Shown: piece by piece, positions 50,505-58,798 of the stretch
How the letters are laid out: the number at the start of each line of letters is the position of its first letter
How positions within the stretch are numbered: position 1 is the first letter of the stretch
NCBI RefSeq assembly: GCF_019635935.1
Contig: NZ_JAHBYN010000001.1
Location: 3,005,532 to 3,069,531 of the forward strand
Reading direction: 5' to 3'
DNA from: Parvibaculum sp.
GTDB taxonomy: Bacteria > Pseudomonadota > Alphaproteobacteria > Parvibaculales > Parvibaculaceae
DNA: 64,000 nt
Translations under genes and position numbers: made by a program
Notes under the pieces: model-generated
Database searches by the model: none
What the model was told of the DNA's origin: nothing
What the model saw: only the letters and a program-made list of their open reading frames with translations

Positions 50505-50830
50505 CGATGGCCAACAGACATCGCGGCGAAATCGAGGCGGTGCTTGGCGGCGAGCGGCGGACGCTGGTGCTGACGCTGGCGGCGCTGGCGGAGCTTGAGC
50601 AAGCCTTCGGCGGCGAGGACATGCTGGCGCTGGCGGCGCGCTTCGAGACGGGACGCATTTCGGCGATGGATGCGGTGCGCGTGATCGGAGCCGGCTTGCG
50701 CGGCGCGGGCGCCGAAATTTCCGATGCCGAGGTGGCGCGGCTGACGGCCGAAGGCGGCGCGGCGGGCTTCATCGCCGTGGTCGCCGATCTTCTGTCGGCG
50801 ACCTTCGGCGGCGGCGCGACGACGAAATGA
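50501..50830 (+). CDS. GTA tail assembly chaperone-like protein (g10)
   Basis: A 109-residue protein of the gene transfer agent family: NRHRGEIEAVLGGERRTLVL, TLAALAELEQAFGGEDMLAL and a helical end (GGAAGFIAVVADLLSATFGG). In tailed phages this position holds the tail chaperone that binds the tape measure. ATG at 50501 overlaps g9; a second ATG two codons later is equally possible. Confidence 0.85.
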   Translation: MTMANRHRGEIEAVLGGERRTLVLTLAALAELEQAFGGEDMLALAARFETGRISAMDAVRVIGAGLRGAGAEISDAEVARLTAEGGAAGFIAVVADLLSATFGGGATTK

Positions 50831-51018
50831 GCGCGGCGCGCTTTCCCTGGGACGAAGCGATGACGCTCGGCCTCGGACGGCTGCGCCTCGCGCCCGATAT
50901 TTTCTGGCGGCTGACGCTGCCCGAACTCGCCGCCGCCGCGCGGGCTTTCGCGCCGGGCGGACAACCGCCGATGGCGCGCGGTGAACTCGAAGGGTTGATG
51001 CGGCGCTTCCCCGACTGA
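50827..51018 (+). CDS. GTA tail assembly chaperone (g10.1)
   Basis: A 63-residue protein: ARFPWDEAMTLGLGRLRLAP, FWRLTLPELAAAARAF. The FPWDExxxxGxGxLxxxPxxFWxxTxxEL pattern is that of the GTA/phage tail assembly chaperone of the rcc01693 type. Its ATG overlaps the previous stop (ATGA at 50827-50830). In lambda a frameshift makes the longer chaperone; here they are separate genes. Confidence 0.88.
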   Translation: MSAARFPWDEAMTLGLGRLRLAPDIFWRLTLPELAAAARAFAPGGQPPMARGELEGLMRRFPD

Positions 51019-51028
51019 TGGAGACGAC

Positions 51029-51658
51029 ATGACCCCGGATACCGACCCGGCCGCGACCGCGCGCGCCATGGAGGAGGCGGCTGCGGCGACGCGCGCCTTC
51101 GGCCTCGAAACGCAGCGCACGCTGCGCGGCGTGACGGAGGACTATCGCCGCGCCGGCGCCGGCGGGCGCGATTTCGGCCGCGCCTTGTCGTCGGCCTTCG
51201 ACGGCATTGCACTGAAGGGCCGCTCGCTTTCCGACGTGTTGCGGAAACTGGCGCTCGACATTTCGCGTCTCGCGCTCGAAAGCGTGACGCGCTCGATTTC
51301 GGGCGCGGTGGCAGGCGGCTTGAGCGGTCTTGTCGGCGGCATCGTCGGCAGTGCGAAGGGCAACGCCTTTGCCGATGGCCGCGTGCTGCCGTTTGCGAAA
51401 GGCGGCGTCGTCAACAGCCCGATGCTGTTTCCGCTGCGCGGCGGCTCGGGGCTCGCGGGCGAAGCGGGACCGGAAGCGATATTGCCGCTGAAGCGCGGGG
51501 CCGACGGCCGCCTCGGCGTGGCGACCGAAGGCGGCGGCAGCGCGATCAACGTGACCTTCAACGTGACGGCGGCGGACGCCGAAAGTTTCCGCCGCTCGGA
51601 ATCGCAGATCGCCGCGATGCTGACCCGTGCGGCGAAACGGGGAACGAGGAATCTCTGA
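51029..51658 (+). CDS. GTA tape measure protein (g11), short
   Basis: A 209-residue tape measure. The N terminus is polar (TARAMEEAAAATRAFGLETQ), followed by alanine- and glycine-rich helical segments (GRALSSAFDGIALKGRSLSD, SGAVAGGLSGLVGGIVGSAK) and a terminal LFPLRGGSGLAGEAGPEAIL, PLKRGADGRLGVATEG, which is the usual tail-tip end of tape measures. RcGTA g11 is about the same length. Tail length scales with this protein, so a short tail is predicted, as in RcGTA. Confidence 0.88.
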   Translation: MTPDTDPAATARAMEEAAAATRAFGLETQRTLRGVTEDYRRAGAGGRDFGRALSSAFDGIALKGRSLSDVLRKLALDISRLALESVTRSISGAVAGGLSGLVGGIVGSAKGNAFADGRVLPFAKGGVVNSPMLFPLRGGSGLAGEAGPEAILPLKRGADGRLGVATEGGGSAINVTFNVTAADAESFRRSESQIAAMLTRAAKRGTRNL

Positions 51659-51659
51659 C

Positions 51660-52292
51660 ATGGCCTTTCATGAAATCCGCTTTCCGCTCGACATCGCTTT
51701 CGGTTCGTCGGGCGGGCCGGAGCGGCGCACCGAGATTGTGACGCTGGGGTCGGGCCATGAGGAGCGCAACAGCCCCTGGGCCGGATCGCGGCGGCGCTAC
51801 AATGCCGGTTACGGGCTTCGCGCGCTCGACGACATTCATGCGCTGATCGAATTTTTCGAGGCGCGGCACGGAAGGCTGCACGGCTTTCGCTGGAAAGATC
51901 GCGCCGACTGGAAGAGCGGTGCGCCGGGCGTGAGCATCGCCGCGACGGATCAGACGCTCGGCGCGGGCGACGGCACGCGCACGGCGTTTCAGCTCGTCAA
52001 GACCTATGCGTCGGGCGGCGCGAGCTATACGCGCGAGATTGCAAAGCCGGTCGCGGGCAGCGTGCGTGTCGCGGTCGGCGGCGTCGAGAAAACAGAGGGC
52101 ACGGATTTTTCGGTCGATCATGCGACCGGCATCGTGACATTCGCAGCACCGCCGGCGGGCGGCGCAAGCGTGACCGCGGGTTTCGAATTCGACGTGCCGG
52201 TGCGCTTCGACACCGATTTTCTCGACATCGATCTCGGCGCTTTCGAGGCCGGCAGCGTGCCGGCCGTGCCGGTGGTCGAAGTGAGGATGTGA
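51660..52292 (+). CDS. GTA distal tail protein (g12), DUF2460
   Basis: A 210-residue DUF2460 protein. FHEIRFPLDIAFGSSGGPER, GSRRRYNAGYGLRALDDIHA, LHGFRWKDRADWKSG and DVPVRFDTDFLDIDLGAFEA match the family, which forms the ring between tail tube and hub. The ATG at 51660 lies one base after the tape measure stop. The C-terminal part has a carbohydrate-binding-like beta segment (FSVDHATGIVTFAAPPAGG). Confidence 0.92.
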   Translation: MAFHEIRFPLDIAFGSSGGPERRTEIVTLGSGHEERNSPWAGSRRRYNAGYGLRALDDIHALIEFFEARHGRLHGFRWKDRADWKSGAPGVSIAATDQTLGAGDGTRTAFQLVKTYASGGASYTREIAKPVAGSVRVAVGGVEKTEGTDFSVDHATGIVTFAAPPAGGASVTAGFEFDVPVRFDTDFLDIDLGAFEAGSVPAVPVVEVRM

Positions 52293-52295
52293 CCG

Positions 52296-53180
52296 ATGAA
52301 AACCCTCCCCCTCGGCCTTGCCGCGCATCTGGCGTCGGGCGCGACGACGCTGGCGACCTGCTGGAAGCTGACGCGCGCCGACGGCGCGACGATGGGCTTC
52401 ACCGATCACGACCGCGACATCGCGTTCGGCGGCACGACATACGAGGCGGCGGGCGGTTTCACCGCGACGGCGCTTGAAAATTCCTCCGGGCTCGCGGTCG
52501 ACAATCTCGATGTCGCGGGCGCGCTGTCCTCGGCGCGGATCGAGGAGGGCGATCTTGCGGCCGGTCTCTACGACGATGCCGAAATCGAGATCTGGCGCGT
52601 CAACTGGCAGGCGCCGGCGGAGCGCGTGTTGCTGCGCAAGGGAAATATCGGCGAGGTGACGCGCGGGCGCGGAAGTTTCACCGCCGAGCTGCGCGGCCTC
52701 GCGCACCGGCTCAACCAGCCGACAGGCCGCATCTTCCAGTATGGCTGCGACGCGGATCTCGGCGATGCACGCTGCGGCATCGATCTCGCAAACGGCGCGT
52801 TTCACGGCGAGGGCGCCGTGACAAGCGCCGAGGACGACCGTGTTCTCGTAGCAAGCGGGCTTGGCGGTTTCGCCGCCGGCTGGTTCGAGCGCGGCAAGCT
52901 CGTTTTCACGAGCGGCGCCAACGAAGGCGCGGCGATGGAAGTGAAGGCGCATGCGCTTGCGCCGGAAGGCGCGCGGCTCGAACTCTGGCGGCGCATGGCG
53001 CGGCCGGTCGAAGCGGGCGACACATTCACGGTGACGGCCGGATGCGACAAGCAGTTCGCGGCCTGCCGCGCGAAGTTCGCCAACGGCATCAATTTTCGTG
53101 GCTTTCCGCACATGCCCGGCAACGACTTCGTGGTGGCGCGCGCGGGCGATGGCCCGAACGACGGCGGCAGGCGGAGCTGA
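52296..53180 (+). CDS. GTA tail hub protein (g13), DUF2163
   Basis: A 294-residue protein. The N-terminal domain is DUF2163 (LAAHLASGATTLATCWKLTR, GFTDHDRDIAFGGTTYEAAG, ARIEEGDLAAGLYDDAEIEI). The C-terminal domain has four cysteines in YGCDADLGDARCGIDL and GCDKQFAACRAKFANGINFR, the arrangement of the phage BR0599/lambda gpL-like hub, where the cysteines bind a 4Fe-4S cluster. By analogy this hub may carry one. It links the tube to the tip protein and the NlpC peptidase. Confidence 0.9.
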   Translation: MKTLPLGLAAHLASGATTLATCWKLTRADGATMGFTDHDRDIAFGGTTYEAAGGFTATALENSSGLAVDNLDVAGALSSARIEEGDLAAGLYDDAEIEIWRVNWQAPAERVLLRKGNIGEVTRGRGSFTAELRGLAHRLNQPTGRIFQYGCDADLGDARCGIDLANGAFHGEGAVTSAEDDRVLVASGLGGFAAGWFERGKLVFTSGANEGAAMEVKAHALAPEGARLELWRRMARPVEAGDTFTVTAGCDKQFAACRAKFANGINFRGFPHMPGNDFVVARAGDGPNDGGRRS

Positions 53181-53181
53181 C

Positions 53182-53625
53182 ATGACAAGACGCGACGACA
53201 TCGTGGCCGCGGCGCGCGGCTGGATCGGCACGCCCTATCGTCATCAGGCGAGCCTGAAAGGTGCCGGCACCGATTGCCTGGGCCTGGTGCGCGGCGTCTG
53301 GCGCGAGACGATGGGCGACGAACCGGAATTGCCGCCGCCCTATACGGCCGATTGGGCCGAGCGGCCGGGCGGCGGCGCGCGCGAGACCATGGCCGAGGCC
53401 GCGCGGCGGCACATGATCGAGATTGCGGCGGCGGATGCGGGCGCGGGCGACGTGATGTTGTTCCGCATGCGCGACGGCGGCCCGGCGAAACACGCGGCGA
53501 TCCTCAGCGGTGCCGACCGGATGATCCATGCCTGGTCGGACCATGCGGTTGTCGAAACGGCGATGGGCCGCTGGTGGCGCGCGCGCGCCGCTTTCGCGTT
53601 CCGCTTTCCCGGCATGGAAGACTGA
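53182..53625 (+). CDS. GTA NlpC/P60 peptidase (g14)
   Basis: A 147-residue cysteine peptidase. The nucleophile is in GAGTDCLGLVRGVWRE near residue 32; the histidine is in GGPAKHAAILSGADRM near 100, with a second polar residue (HAWSDHAVVET) nearby. It lies between hub and tip genes, as in RcGTA, where it helps penetrate the peptidoglycan during DNA delivery. ATG at 53182 is one base after the hub stop. Confidence 0.92.
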   Translation: MTRRDDIVAAARGWIGTPYRHQASLKGAGTDCLGLVRGVWRETMGDEPELPPPYTADWAERPGGGARETMAEAARRHMIEIAAADAGAGDVMLFRMRDGGPAKHAAILSGADRMIHAWSDHAVVETAMGRWWRARAAFAFRFPGMED

Positions 53626-53628
53626 AGC

Positions 53629-56600
53629 ATGGCGACACTCGTTCTCTCCTCCGTCGGGTCGGCCATCGGCGGCGCGCTTTTGCCGTCGGGCCTGAGCTTC
53701 TTCGGCGCGACCATCGGCGGCGCGGCGTTGGGCGGCGCGCTCGGCGCCGGGCTCGGCTCCTATGTGGACGGCCAGCTTTTCGGTTCGTCGGCAAGCGCCG
53801 AAGGCCCGCGCCTCAACGATCTGCATGTGATGGCCTCGACCGAGGGCGCGCCGGTGCCGCGCGTTTACGGACGCGCGCGGCTGGCGGGCCAGGTGATCTG
53901 GGCGACCGAATACAAGGAGCATGTCAGCCGGCGTTCGTCGGGCGGCGGCAAGGGCGGCGGCGGATCGTCGGCGACCGTCACCGAATACAGCTACAGCATC
54001 TCCTTCGCGGTCGGCCTCTGCGAAGGCGCAGTGACGCGCATCGGCCGCATCTGGGCCGACGGCAAGCCGCTGCCGCTGTCGGGCCTCGCATGGCGGCTGC
54101 ACAAGGGCGGCGAAACGCAGCAGCCCGATCCGCTGATCGAGGCGATCGAGGGCGCGGACGCGGCGCCCGCCTGTCGCGGCACGGCCTATGTCGTGTTCGA
54201 GGACATGGATGTGACGCCTTTCGGCAACCGCATTCCGCAACTGAGCTTCGAAGTGTTTCGCGCGTTGAGCGAAGTCGAAGGCATGGTGCGCGCGGTGACG
54301 ATGATCCCCGGCGCCGGCGAATTCGTCTACGACACGAGCCCGCAGCGCGAAATCCTGAGCGAGACGTCGAGCCGGGCGCTGAATGTGCATACATCCGAAG
54401 CGCGTGCCGACTGGCATGTGGCGCTCGACGATCTCGAGGCGACCTGCCCGAACGCGAAGGCCGTGTCGCTGGTGGTGAGCTGGTTCGGCGACGATCTGCG
54501 CTGCGGGCATTGCACGGTTCGCCCGAAAGTCGAAATCGGCCACAAGATCACGCAGCCGGGACACTGGTCGGTCGCCGGGCTCGGGCGCGCCGCCGCGCAA
54601 ACCGTGAGCACAATTGACGGCCGGCCGGCCTATGGCGGTACGCCCTCGGACGCATCGGTGGTGCGCGCGTTGCAGGACATCAAGGCGCGCGGACTTGCGG
54701 CGGTCTTCTATCCCTTCGTGATGATGGACGTGGCCGCCGGCAACGAACTGCCCGACCCGTGGAGCGCGGCGGGCACACAAGCCGTCTATCCGTGGCGCGG
54801 GCGCATCACCTGCGACCCGGCGCCCACCCGCGACGGCACGCCCGACAAGACGAGCGCGGCGGCAACGCAGGTTGCGGCGTTTTTCGGCAGTACGACGCCG
54901 GGGGGCAGCGAATGGTCCTACCGCCGCATGGTGCTGCACTACGCGCAGCTTTGCGCCGATGCCGGCGGCGTCGACGCCTTCCTGATCGGCTCGGAACTGA
55001 AGGCGCTGACGCAGGTGAGGAGTGCGGCCGGCAGTTATCCGGCCGTCGCGGCGCTGAAGACGCTTGCCGCCGATGTGCGCGCGATCCTCGGGCCGGAGAC
55101 GAAAATTTCCTATGCGGCCGACTGGTCGGAATATGCGGGCCACGCGCCGGGCGACGGCACGGGCGATCTCTATTTTCACCTCGATCCGCTCTGGGCCGAT
55201 ACCAATGTCGATTTCATCGGCATCGACAATTATGCGCCGCTGACCGACTGGCGCGACGGACATGCGCATCTCGACGCCGCGGCGGGCTGGCGTTCGATCT
55301 ACGATCTCGATTATCTGCGCGGCCGCATCGCGGGCGGAGAAGATTTCGACTGGTATTATGCGAGCGAGGAAGACCGCGCCGCGCAAATCCGCACGCCGAT
55401 CACCGATGGCGCATATGGCAAGCCCTGGGTGTGGCGGGCGAAGGACATCAAGTCCTGGTGGCAGAACGAACATTACAACCGGCCGGGCGGCACGGAAGCC
55501 GCGACGCCGACCGCCTGGGTGCCGCAATCGAAGCCGGTCTGGCTCACCGAACTCGGCTGCCCGGCAGTCGACAAAGGCGCGAACCAGCCCAACGTCTTTG
55601 TCGATCCGAAATCGGCCGAAAGCGCGCTGCCGCATTTCTCGCGCGGCACGCGGGACGATTTCATGCAGCGCCGCTTCATCGAGGCGCAGATGTCCTATTG
55701 GAACCCGGCGCATGCGGATCATGTCGCGGGCGCGAACCCCGTTTCGTCAGTCTATGGCGGACGCATGGTCGATCCGGCCCGAATCTTTCTCTGGACCTGG
55801 GACGCGCGGCCCTTTCCGGCTTTCCCGGATCGCACCGACATCTGGGCCGATGGCGAGAACTGGCGGCTCGGCCACTGGATGAACGGCCGCATGGGTGCAG
55901 CACCTTTGGCCGATCTTGCCGCCGCGATCATGCGCGAGGCGGGCTTTGAGGATTTCGACGTCGGCGAACTCGGCGGCACGGTCGAAGGTTTCGTTGTCGA
56001 CCGCATCATGTCGCCGCGCGCCGCGCTCGAACCGCTGATGCTGGCGCATTTCTTCGACGCCGCCGAGACGCAAGGCCTGATCCGCTTCCGCCATTTCGGC
56101 GATGCGCCCGTTGTCGCGCTGACGCCCGGCATGCTGGCGGTCGGCGAGGCCAGCGCCGCGCCCGGCTATGCGCTGACGCGCGGACAGGAAACCGAACTGC
56201 CGCTGGCCGCCAAGCTCGCCTATATCGATGGCGGCGGCGAGTACCGCCAGGCGGCGGTTGAGGCGAGACGGTTGGCGGGCAGCAGCGAGCGCGTGGCCGC
56301 GACGACGCTGCCGATGGTGCTGACGCAAGCCGCCGCGCAAGGCATCGCCGATATATGGATGCAGAAGGCGTGGAGCGAACGCGAGCGGGCGGCGCTGTCG
56401 CTGCCGCCGAGCCTCCTGGCGCTCGATCCGGGCGATGTGGTGACGCTCGACCTGCCGCATCGCGCCGCGCGCATCCGCCTGACCGAAATTTCCGATGCCG
56501 GCGCGCGCGAGGCCCGCGGCGTCGAGAGCGAGGCGAGCCTTTACGGGCCGGTGACGGCGCCGGTCCGCACGAGCCGCCCGGCCGCCGCACCAAGCTACGG

Positions 56601-57537
56601 CACGCCGCTCGCGGTCTTCATGGATTTGCCGCTCCTGACCGGCGAGGAGACGCCGCATGCGCCGCGCGTCGCGGTGGCGGCCGATCCCTGGCCGGGCGGC
56701 GTCGCTTTTTTCAAGAGCGCCGGCGCGGGCTTTGTCTTCGACCGCGTGGTGACGCGCGCCGCGACGCTCGGCCGGACGCTGACGCCGTTGATGCCGGGGC
56801 CGGTCGGGCGCTGGGACGAGGTCAATGAATTCAGCGTCGCGTTGTCGAGCGGCGCGCTGGCAGGCGCCGATGCGCTGTCCGTGCTGGCGGGCGCCAATGC
56901 CGCCGCGCTCGAAACGCCGGAAGGCGACTGGGAGATATTGCAGTTCCGCGAGGCGCTGCTGGTCGCGGCGGGCGAGATGAAACTCTCCGGCCTGTTGCGC
57001 GGACAGGCCGGAACCGAAGCGGCGATGCGCGCGCCGCTCGCGCCCGGTGCGCGCTTCGTGCTGCTCGACGATGCGGTGGGCGAACTCGGGCTGAGCGACG
57101 CCGAGCGCGGCCTCGCGCGGGTCTGGGCCTACGGTCCCGCGCCGCTGCCCCGCGACGACGCGACCTATCAGAGCGTGACGCGGGCCTTCGAGGGCGTCGG
57201 CCTGCGTCCGTTGAGTCCTGTGCATCTGCGGGCGCGGCGCGACGCGGATGGCCACATCGAGATCGCATGGATCCGCCGCACGCGCATCGGCGGCGACAGT
57301 TGGGCTGGGCTCGACGTGCCGCTCGCCGAAGAAGCGGAACGCTATGAAGTCGAAATCCGCGACGGCACGACGGTGAAGCGCATTCTCGCGGTGAGTGAGC
57401 AGCAAGCGGAGTACGCAACCGCCGAGCAGATCGCCGATTTCGGCGGCGCGGATTTTCCGGTGCTCGAAATCGCGGTCTACCAGTTGAGCGCGCGCTTCGG
57501 CCGCGGCACGGGCGGCCACGCAACCGTCGCGCTCTGA
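53629..57537 (+). CDS. GTA tail tip/host specificity megatron protein (g15)
   Basis: A 1302-residue protein, the largest of the cluster. The N-terminal hydrophobic glycine-rich segment (SAIGGALLPSGLSFFGATIG) is followed by a tail-attached domain with LNDLHVMASTEGAPVPRVYG, and by a glycoside hydrolase TIM-barrel-like domain around residues 250-700 (KTLAADVRAILGPETKISYA, ADWSEYAGHAPGDGTGDLYF, KPVWLTELGCPAVDKGANQP, RIFLWTWDARPFPAFPDR). A phage tail-like domain and a receptor-binding C terminus follow. Catalytic activity of the barrel is not certain. It makes the tip that meets the recipient cell. Confidence 0.92.
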   Translation: MATLVLSSVGSAIGGALLPSGLSFFGATIGGAALGGALGAGLGSYVDGQLFGSSASAEGPRLNDLHVMASTEGAPVPRVYGRARLAGQVIWATEYKEHVSRRSSGGGKGGGGSSATVTEYSYSISFAVGLCEGAVTRIGRIWADGKPLPLSGLAWRLHKGGETQQPDPLIEAIEGADAAPACRGTAYVVFEDMDVTPFGNRIPQLSFEVFRALSEVEGMVRAVTMIPGAGEFVYDTSPQREILSETSSRALNVHTSEARADWHVALDDLEATCPNAKAVSLVVSWFGDDLRCGHCTVRPKVEIGHKITQPGHWSVAGLGRAAAQTVSTIDGRPAYGGTPSDASVVRALQDIKARGLAAVFYPFVMMDVAAGNELPDPWSAAGTQAVYPWRGRITCDPAPTRDGTPDKTSAAATQVAAFFGSTTPGGSEWSYRRMVLHYAQLCADAGGVDAFLIGSELKALTQVRSAAGSYPAVAALKTLAADVRAILGPETKISYAADWSEYAGHAPGDGTGDLYFHLDPLWADTNVDFIGIDNYAPLTDWRDGHAHLDAAAGWRSIYDLDYLRGRIAGGEDFDWYYASEEDRAAQIRTPITDGAYGKPWVWRAKDIKSWWQNEHYNRPGGTEAATPTAWVPQSKPVWLTELGCPAVDKGANQPNVFVDPKSAESALPHFSRGTRDDFMQRRFIEAQMSYWNPAHADHVAGANPVSSVYGGRMVDPARIFLWTWDARPFPAFPDRTDIWADGENWRLGHWMNGRMGAAPLADLAAAIMREAGFEDFDVGELGGTVEGFVVDRIMSPRAALEPLMLAHFFDAAETQGLIRFRHFGDAPVVALTPGMLAVGEASAAPGYALTRGQETELPLAAKLAYIDGGGEYRQAAVEARRLAGSSERVAATTLPMVLTQAAAQGIADIWMQKAWSERERAALSLPPSLLALDPGDVVTLDLPHRAARIRLTEISDAGAREARGVESEASLYGPVTAPVRTSRPAAAPSYGTPLAVFMDLPLLTGEETPHAPRVAVAADPWPGGVAFFKSAGAGFVFDRVVTRAATLGRTLTPLMPGPVGRWDEVNEFSVALSSGALAGADALSVLAGANAAALETPEGDWEILQFREALLVAAGEMKLSGLLRGQAGTEAAMRAPLAPGARFVLLDDAVGELGLSDAERGLARVWAYGPAPLPRDDATYQSVTRAFEGVGLRPLSPVHLRARRDADGHIEIAWIRRTRIGGDSWAGLDVPLAEEAERYEVEIRDGTTVKRILAVSEQQAEYATAEQIADFGGADFPVLEIAVYQLSARFGRGTGGHATVAL

Positions 57538-57567
57538 CGGACCTCTCCAATTCGGCGTGGCTTTCGC

Positions 57568-57605
57568 TTGACAATGTTCCCTATTTGTTCTGAGATATGG
57601 GAACA
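57568..57605 (+). promoter_or_regulatory. Promoter with alphaproteobacterial LexA box ahead of lysis genes
   Basis: A -35 TTGACA (57568-57573) is followed by GTTC-CCTATTT-GTTC at 57576-57590, an exact GTTC-N7-GTTC SOS box, and by a weak -10 (TGAGAT at 57591). A TGTTCCC/GGGAACA inverted repeat spans 57575-57605. The box sits between -35 and -10, so bound LexA would block polymerase. The lysis pair starts at 57632. Confidence 0.75.
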
Positions 57606-57631
57606 AAATCCTAGAGGTGGAGGCCGCAGCC

Positions 57632-58060
57632 ATGGGCGGGGCGAGGGACCTTTTCAACCGGACGCCGACGCTTGCCGAAATGGCGGCGCTCGCAGCGATC
57701 GTGCGCGACGCGGCCGGAAACGACGGCGAGGAATCATGTGTGGCGCTCGCCTGGGCGCTGCTGAACCGGTGCGCGGGCGGCCGCCCCCGGATCGGCGAGA
57801 GCCGTTTCGCGCCGACGAATTCCGATTTCGCCGATCCGGCTTTCTGGCGTGCGCTCTCGGCCGCCTGCCGCGCCTGGACGGGCGACGCGCCCGACCCGAC
57901 GCGCGGCGCCACGCGCTTTCATTCGCACACAGATTATCCGCGCTGGGCGCACCGGACCGTGCCGAATGCGCTGATAGGAAAGAACTTCTTTTATCCCCCC
58001 GATCCGCCGGGCATTCGCGCGCCGGGCCGGGTCCAACCCCGAAAGGAAACCCCGATATGA
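57632..58060 (+). CDS. SleB-type cell wall hydrolase, probable GTA lysis protein
   Basis: A 142-residue protein of the cell wall hydrolase (SleB, Hydrolase_2) family. DGEESCVALAWALLNRC carries the catalytic glutamate, and DPTRGATRFHSHTDYPRWAH with ALIGKNFFY gives the family's final motif. It would cut glycan strands. There is no signal peptide, so it needs a holin or another route to reach the wall. GGAGG nine bases upstream of the ATG at 57632 decides the start over a GTG at 57617. It follows the tip gene but has its own promoter with a LexA box. RcGTA keeps its lysis genes elsewhere, as I recall. Confidence 0.85.
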   Translation: MGGARDLFNRTPTLAEMAALAAIVRDAAGNDGEESCVALAWALLNRCAGGRPRIGESRFAPTNSDFADPAFWRALSAACRAWTGDAPDPTRGATRFHSHTDYPRWAHRTVPNALIGKNFFYPPDPPGIRAPGRVQPRKETPI

Positions 58061-58236
58061 TTTCTCTCTTCTTCGAAACGCTGGTCAGCTGGATCGAACC
58101 GCTGCTCGCGATCGTCGGCGCGGCATCCGCCGTCGCCGCCGCGACGCCGACGCAGAAGGACGACAAGATCGTCGGCAAGATCGTCCGCATCGTCGACTTT
58201 GTGGCCCTCAATGTCGGCAACATCCGGCGCCGGTGA
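58057..58236 (+). CDS. Small one-helix phage-type protein, holin candidate
   Basis: A 59-residue protein with one hydrophobic segment (FETLVSWIEPLLAIVGAASA, then VAAAT) followed by TQKDDKIVGKIVRIVDFVAL and a basic end NIRRR. Proteins of this look, with a PTQKDDKIVGK-type core, accompany endolysins in alphaproteobacterial phages. Its ATG overlaps the hydrolase stop (ATGA at 58057-58060), so the two are coupled. A holin or phage-assembly role is inferred from size, membrane segment and context only. Confidence 0.65.
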   Translation: MISLFFETLVSWIEPLLAIVGAASAVAAATPTQKDDKIVGKIVRIVDFVALNVGNIRRR

Positions 58237-58249
58237 GCCCGGCGGTTTC

Positions 58250-58303
58250 CCTGCGCCGCGCCGCGCCAATTCGAGGTCCGGCGCGGCGCGGGGCGCCCGT
58301 TTT
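58250..58303 (+). terminator. Strong terminator ending the GTA cluster
   Basis: A perfect 12-base stem, CCGCGCCGCGCC (58256-58267) with GGCGCGGCGCGG (58280-58291), with a 12-base loop. A short GC stretch and TTTT (58300-58303) follow. It lies 14 bases after the small gene's stop. Confidence 0.7.
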
Positions 58304-58357
58304 GGCGGATTTCCGCCGCCGCGAATTTAAAATTCACCACGGTTTATTAGAGTTTCA

Positions 58358-58375
58358 TTAGGGCGTAATCCCTAA
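58358..58375. promoter_or_regulatory. Palindrome upstream of a small membrane-protein gene
   Basis: TTAGGG-CGTAAT-CCCTAA is a perfect 6-base inverted repeat in an AT-rich region about 68 bases upstream of the start at 58443. It may be an operator; the regulator is not identified. Confidence 0.35.
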
Positions 58376-58442
58376 AATCGCAGTTGTAGCGTACCCCGGG
58401 CGGCCGGTTTTCGCCGGTCCGAACGAACGAGGGGAAACTCCA

Positions 58443-58658
58443 ATGGCGCGGAAGATTTTTTACAATCGCCGATCACGCCGCCGCATGCTGGCGGTGACGG
58501 GCGTCTGCGTCGTTGCCACCGCCCTGTTCTCGGCCGGCGTCTATACCGGCAAGTCCTATCCCGCCCTGTTCAGCCTCGCATCGCTGTCGCCCGCGACAGC
58601 CGCCGCGCCCGTTGCTTCCAATGTCGTGCCGGTGTCGCTTACCGCAGCGGAATTCTGA
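58443..58658 (+). CDS. Small exported or membrane-anchored protein of unknown function
   Basis: A 71-residue protein with a very basic N terminus (ARKIFYNRRSRRRMLAV) and one hydrophobic segment (TGVCVVATALFSAGVYTGKS). The rest is short and serine- and alanine-rich. This is either an anchored peptide or a signal peptide with a 40-residue product. GAGGGGAAACTCC precedes the ATG at 58443. It follows the GTA terminator and is probably unrelated to the GTA. No family is recognised. Confidence 0.6.
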   Translation: MARKIFYNRRSRRRMLAVTGVCVVATALFSAGVYTGKSYPALFSLASLSPATAAAPVASNVVPVSLTAAEF

Positions 58659-58798
58659 TCCGCCGCGCGCAAGAGGCTCTCACCCGCCGCCAATCTCCCT
58701 TCTATATCCGAACGCCGCTGTTCCCACGCGGACAGGCGAACCATATGCTGCTAGAAACGCCCCCGGACGATGAGGGGCGACGGGCAGGATCGGCGTTT

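Noticed and set aside
53089..55722. Very long open frame on the minus strand across hub and tip genes
   Set aside because: It is a shadow of the high-GC plus-strand GTA genes; composition is arginine- and alanine-rich with no domain, and it overlaps well-supported genes.
55747..57912. Long minus-strand open frame opposite the tip protein
   Set aside because: Same reason: a GC-driven shadow frame with no motif and no ribosome site.
41953..58236. Active prophage
   Set aside because: There is no integrase, repressor, replication module or attachment site, and gene order is that of a GTA.
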